A program made the position numbers and the translations under genes. From NCBI GenBank assembly GCA_964568355.1, contig CAZMRK010000634.1, forward strand, positions 1 to 8,487: a stretch of DNA of 8,487 bases, in the 5' to 3' direction. The notes beneath the pieces were generated by a model that ran no database searches, had not been told where the DNA came from, and saw nothing but the letters and a program-made list of their open reading frames with translations. The DNA is from JAJPJX01 sp964568355. Its GTDB lineage: Bacteria > Acidobacteriota > Terriglobia > Bryobacterales > Bryobacteraceae. Shown here in pieces: positions 6,976-8,487 of this stretch (position 1 is the first letter of the stretch; the number at the start of each line of letters is the position of its first letter).

Positions 6976-7734
6976 TCAGGGGCGAAGAGCGGCGGCGAAG
7001 GCTCGTACACCGTGCTGAAAGACTCCGATGTCGCTGCCCAGGCTGAGCATGCGGAAGCCCTTGCGGATCCAGTGGGCCGCGGCTTCCGGCGTCGCGGGCA
7101 GGAAGCCGGGAGCCACGCCGTGGCGCCTGCAAGAGGCCACCAGCGCATCCATCGCCGCGAGGAAGCGGGGATGCTCGAATTGGGCCGGAATGCCCATCGA
7201 TACGGTCAGGTCGTAGTGTCCCATCCAGGCGACATCCACACCGGGGACGGAGACAATGTCATCGAGATTCTCAAATGCTCTGGCGGTTTCGAGAAGGAGA
7301 ATCACGACGGTGTCTTCGTTGGCCTGGGAGAAAAATTCGGGGCCGCCGGCCCGGTAGAGGTCGTGGGCGATGCCGAGGGCCACACCTCTGCGGCCGGCCG
7401 GGGCGTATTTTAGTTGCGCCACGATCTCTTCGGCCTGGGCCCGGGTCTCCACGCGCGGGACCATCACGCCACGCACACCGAGGTCCAAGACACGCGAGAG
7501 GGGCTGAAAGTGAAGGTCCGGGACGCGGGCCATGGGCACGATCCGGGTTCCCCGGCAGGAGGCGACCATTTCGGCCAGCAGGCCAATGTCGCAGCGGCCG
7601 TGCTCCATGTCGTAGATGACGAACTCCATGCCGCAGGCAGCGAGCATGGGTCCGATGCCCGGCGTAAACAGTTCCAGGATCATCTGCCCGAGCACCACTT
7701 CGCCATCGTGTAACCGCTTTCGCAGCGTGGTCAC
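6976..7734 (-). CDS. HpcH/HpaI family class II aldolase (2-oxo-4-hydroxy acid type)
   Basis: A 252-residue cytoplasmic, metal-dependent aldolase of the HpcH/HpaI family, which reversibly cleaves 4-hydroxy-2-oxo acids to pyruvate and an aldehyde. Length matches the family. Key residues fall at the positions I recall for E. coli HpaI: H45 in YDMEHG, R70 in PMARVPD, and the metal ligands E149 (LLLET) and D175 (MGHYDLT). Other family signatures are GVMVPRVET (89-97), APAGRRGVALG (111-121) and VPGVDVAWMG (163-172). HpaI's Gln two residues before the metal-binding Glu appears to be a leucine here, so substrate range may differ. The start is a GTG whose first four bases GTGA overlap the TGA of the upstream dehydrogenase. 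It has GGGAG six bases upstream, and the residue numbering above supports it. A further minus-strand reading up to 8145 only shadows the dehydrogenase. No signal peptide. The exact substrate cannot be named; family members act on sugar-acid and aromatic-pathway 2-oxo acids. Confidence 0.92.
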   Translation of the reverse strand: MTTLRKRLHDGEVVLGQMILELFTPGIGPMLAACGMEFVIYDMEHGRCDIGLLAEMVASCRGTRIVPMARVPDLHFQPLSRVLDLGVRGVMVPRVETRAQAEEIVAQLKYAPAGRRGVALGIAHDLYRAGGPEFFSQANEDTVVILLLETARAFENLDDIVSVPGVDVAWMGHYDLTVSMGIPAQFEHPRFLAAMDALVASCRRHGVAPGFLPATPEAAAHWIRKGFRMLSLGSDIGVFQHGVRAFAAALRP

Positions 7735-8487
7735 GCCTCTCTCCCGAGTGGCGAGGCTTGGAAGGCGGCCAGTTTCGCACGGAAACCCGGCCGGCCCAAC
7801 ACGTCGCGGTTGACCACGTGCATCGGCGGTTCGCCGCGGGCGACCGCCAGGGCGCCTTCGCAGTCCATGCGCCCCATGTCGCGAAATAGCTCTACGGTCC
7901 AGGCGACCGAATGCGAGGTCAGGATGACGTTGTCGAGGCTCAACAGGCGGGAATCCGGCTCGATGGGCTCGCGCTCGAAGACGTCCAGAGCCGCGCCTCG
8001 GATACGGCCGTTCTCGAGCGCCTCGATCAGCGCCTCCTGCTGGACGATGGGGCCGCGCGCCGTATTGACGAGGAACGCTTCCGGCTTCATCAGGGCCAGT
8101 TCCCGAGGCCCGATCAGCCCTCGTGTCTCGGGCGTTAGCGCACAATTCACCAGGAGATAGTCCGACTCGCGCAGCACAGTATCGAGGTCGACGAGAGAGA
8201 CGCCCAACCCGGCGGCGCGCGCCTGGGGAGCGTAGGGATCGAAGGCCAGGAAGCGGGCGATTCCGAACGGTTGCAGAAGGCGGATGGCTTCACAGGCGAT
8301 GTTGCCGAGGCCGATGGTGCCCACCACGCGGTCCCGCGGTTCGGCGCCCAACTCTCGCGTGCTCTCCGTCCAGCGGCCCTGGCGCACCAGCCGATCCTTG
8401 AGAACGAGGTTATGGGAGAGAGCCAGAACAAACAGGACGATCGATTCAGCGACCGGCCGCGTCACCGCGGAGGGCGTGATGTAGACG
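7731..8487 (-). CDS. D-2-hydroxyacid dehydrogenase, NAD-type (N-terminus beyond the window)
   Basis: Cytoplasmic oxidoreductase of the D-isomer-specific 2-hydroxyacid dehydrogenase family, which interconverts 2-oxo acids (such as glyoxylate, hydroxypyruvate or phosphonooxypyruvate) and D-2-hydroxy acids. The frame is open to the right edge. The 251 visible residues begin VYITPSAVTRPVAES, which is internal to the family, so about 60-90 N-terminal residues are missing. A GTG at 8465 lies inside this conserved stretch and is not the start. The Rossmann motif is VGTIGLGNIA (55-64 of the visible part), with Ala in place of the third Gly. D83 in FLAFDPY at the second strand end favours NAD over NADP. 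All three catalytic residues are present: R144 (NTARGPIV), E173 (DVFEREP) and H192 (LTSHSVAW). Its stop shares bases with the aldolase start, so the two are co-translated and probably act on related 2-oxo acids. It is the first visible gene of the minus-strand operon. Confidence 0.93.
   Translation of the reverse strand, partial: VYITPSAVTRPVAESIVLFVLALSHNLVLKDRLVRQGRWTESTRELGAEPRDRVVGTIGLGNIACEAIRLLQPFGIARFLAFDPYAPQARAAGLGVSLVDLDTVLRESDYLLVNCALTPETRGLIGPRELALMKPEAFLVNTARGPIVQQEALIEALENGRIRGAALDVFEREPIEPDSRLLSLDNVILTSHSVAWTVELFRDMGRMDCEGALAVARGEPPMHVVNRDVLGRPGFRAKLAAFQASPLGREA
7741..7745 (-). promoter_or_regulatory. Ribosome binding site of the aldolase gene
   Basis: GGGAG on the minus strand, six bases before the GTG start at 7734, inside the last codons of the dehydrogenase gene. 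Together with the GTGA stop/start overlap it indicates translational coupling of dehydrogenase and aldolase. Confidence 0.65.

Noticed and set aside
6896..7132. N-terminal extension of the Gfo/Idh/MocA protein by 79 residues
   Set aside because: It would overlap the aldolase C-terminus, has no ribosome site, and would bury the Tat signal. The ATG at 6895 has a strong site.
7735..8145. N-terminal extension of the aldolase to 8145
   Set aside because: The added residues are an out-of-frame shadow of the dehydrogenase. The GTG at 7734 gives the family's usual length and places the catalytic residues where expected.

Overview
The window is a GC-rich, gene-dense bacterial segment with six protein-coding genes, two of them cut by the window ends. 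I saw no RNA genes, transposons or CRISPR. The best guess for the organism is an Acidobacteriota member of the Solibacter/Bryobacter type. The reasons are a very large Oar-like TonB-dependent receptor, Tat-exported oxidoreductases of the aldo/keto reductase and Gfo/Idh/MocA families, a cytochrome fused to a SUMF1 domain, and a short hairpin repeat of a kind I associate with that phylum. This assignment is inferred from gene content, not from a marker gene.

Layout, plus strand: the C-terminal ~1070 residues of a TonB-dependent receptor (1-3213); a small GC hairpin (3222-3240); a Tat-signal aldo/keto reductase-like protein (3265-4365); then, overlapping it by 13 bases, a secreted protein with four CxxCH haem motifs, one TPR-like helix pair and a C-terminal SUMF1/FGE-like domain (4353-5663).

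Layout, minus strand, read right to left: a D-2-hydroxyacid dehydrogenase running off the right edge (7731-8487); an HpcH/HpaI class II aldolase starting at a GTG that shares four bases with the upstream stop (6976-7734); and, after an 80-base gap, a Tat-signal Gfo/Idh/MocA protein (5660-6895). The two gene sets converge, and their stop codons interlock at 5660-5663.

How the genes may work together (inference): the receptor could bring a sugar, glycoside or sugar-acid compound into the periplasm. The two Tat-exported NAD(P)-type proteins and the tetrahaem protein would act there, and the aldolase/2-hydroxyacid dehydrogenase pair would process a 2-oxo acid in the cytoplasm. Both exported oxidoreductase-fold proteins lack the catalytic lysine typical of their superfamilies, and the SUMF1-like domain lacks the formylglycine-generating cysteines. 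Standard 'dehydrogenase' or 'sulfatase-modifying' labels would therefore probably be wrong for three of the six genes.
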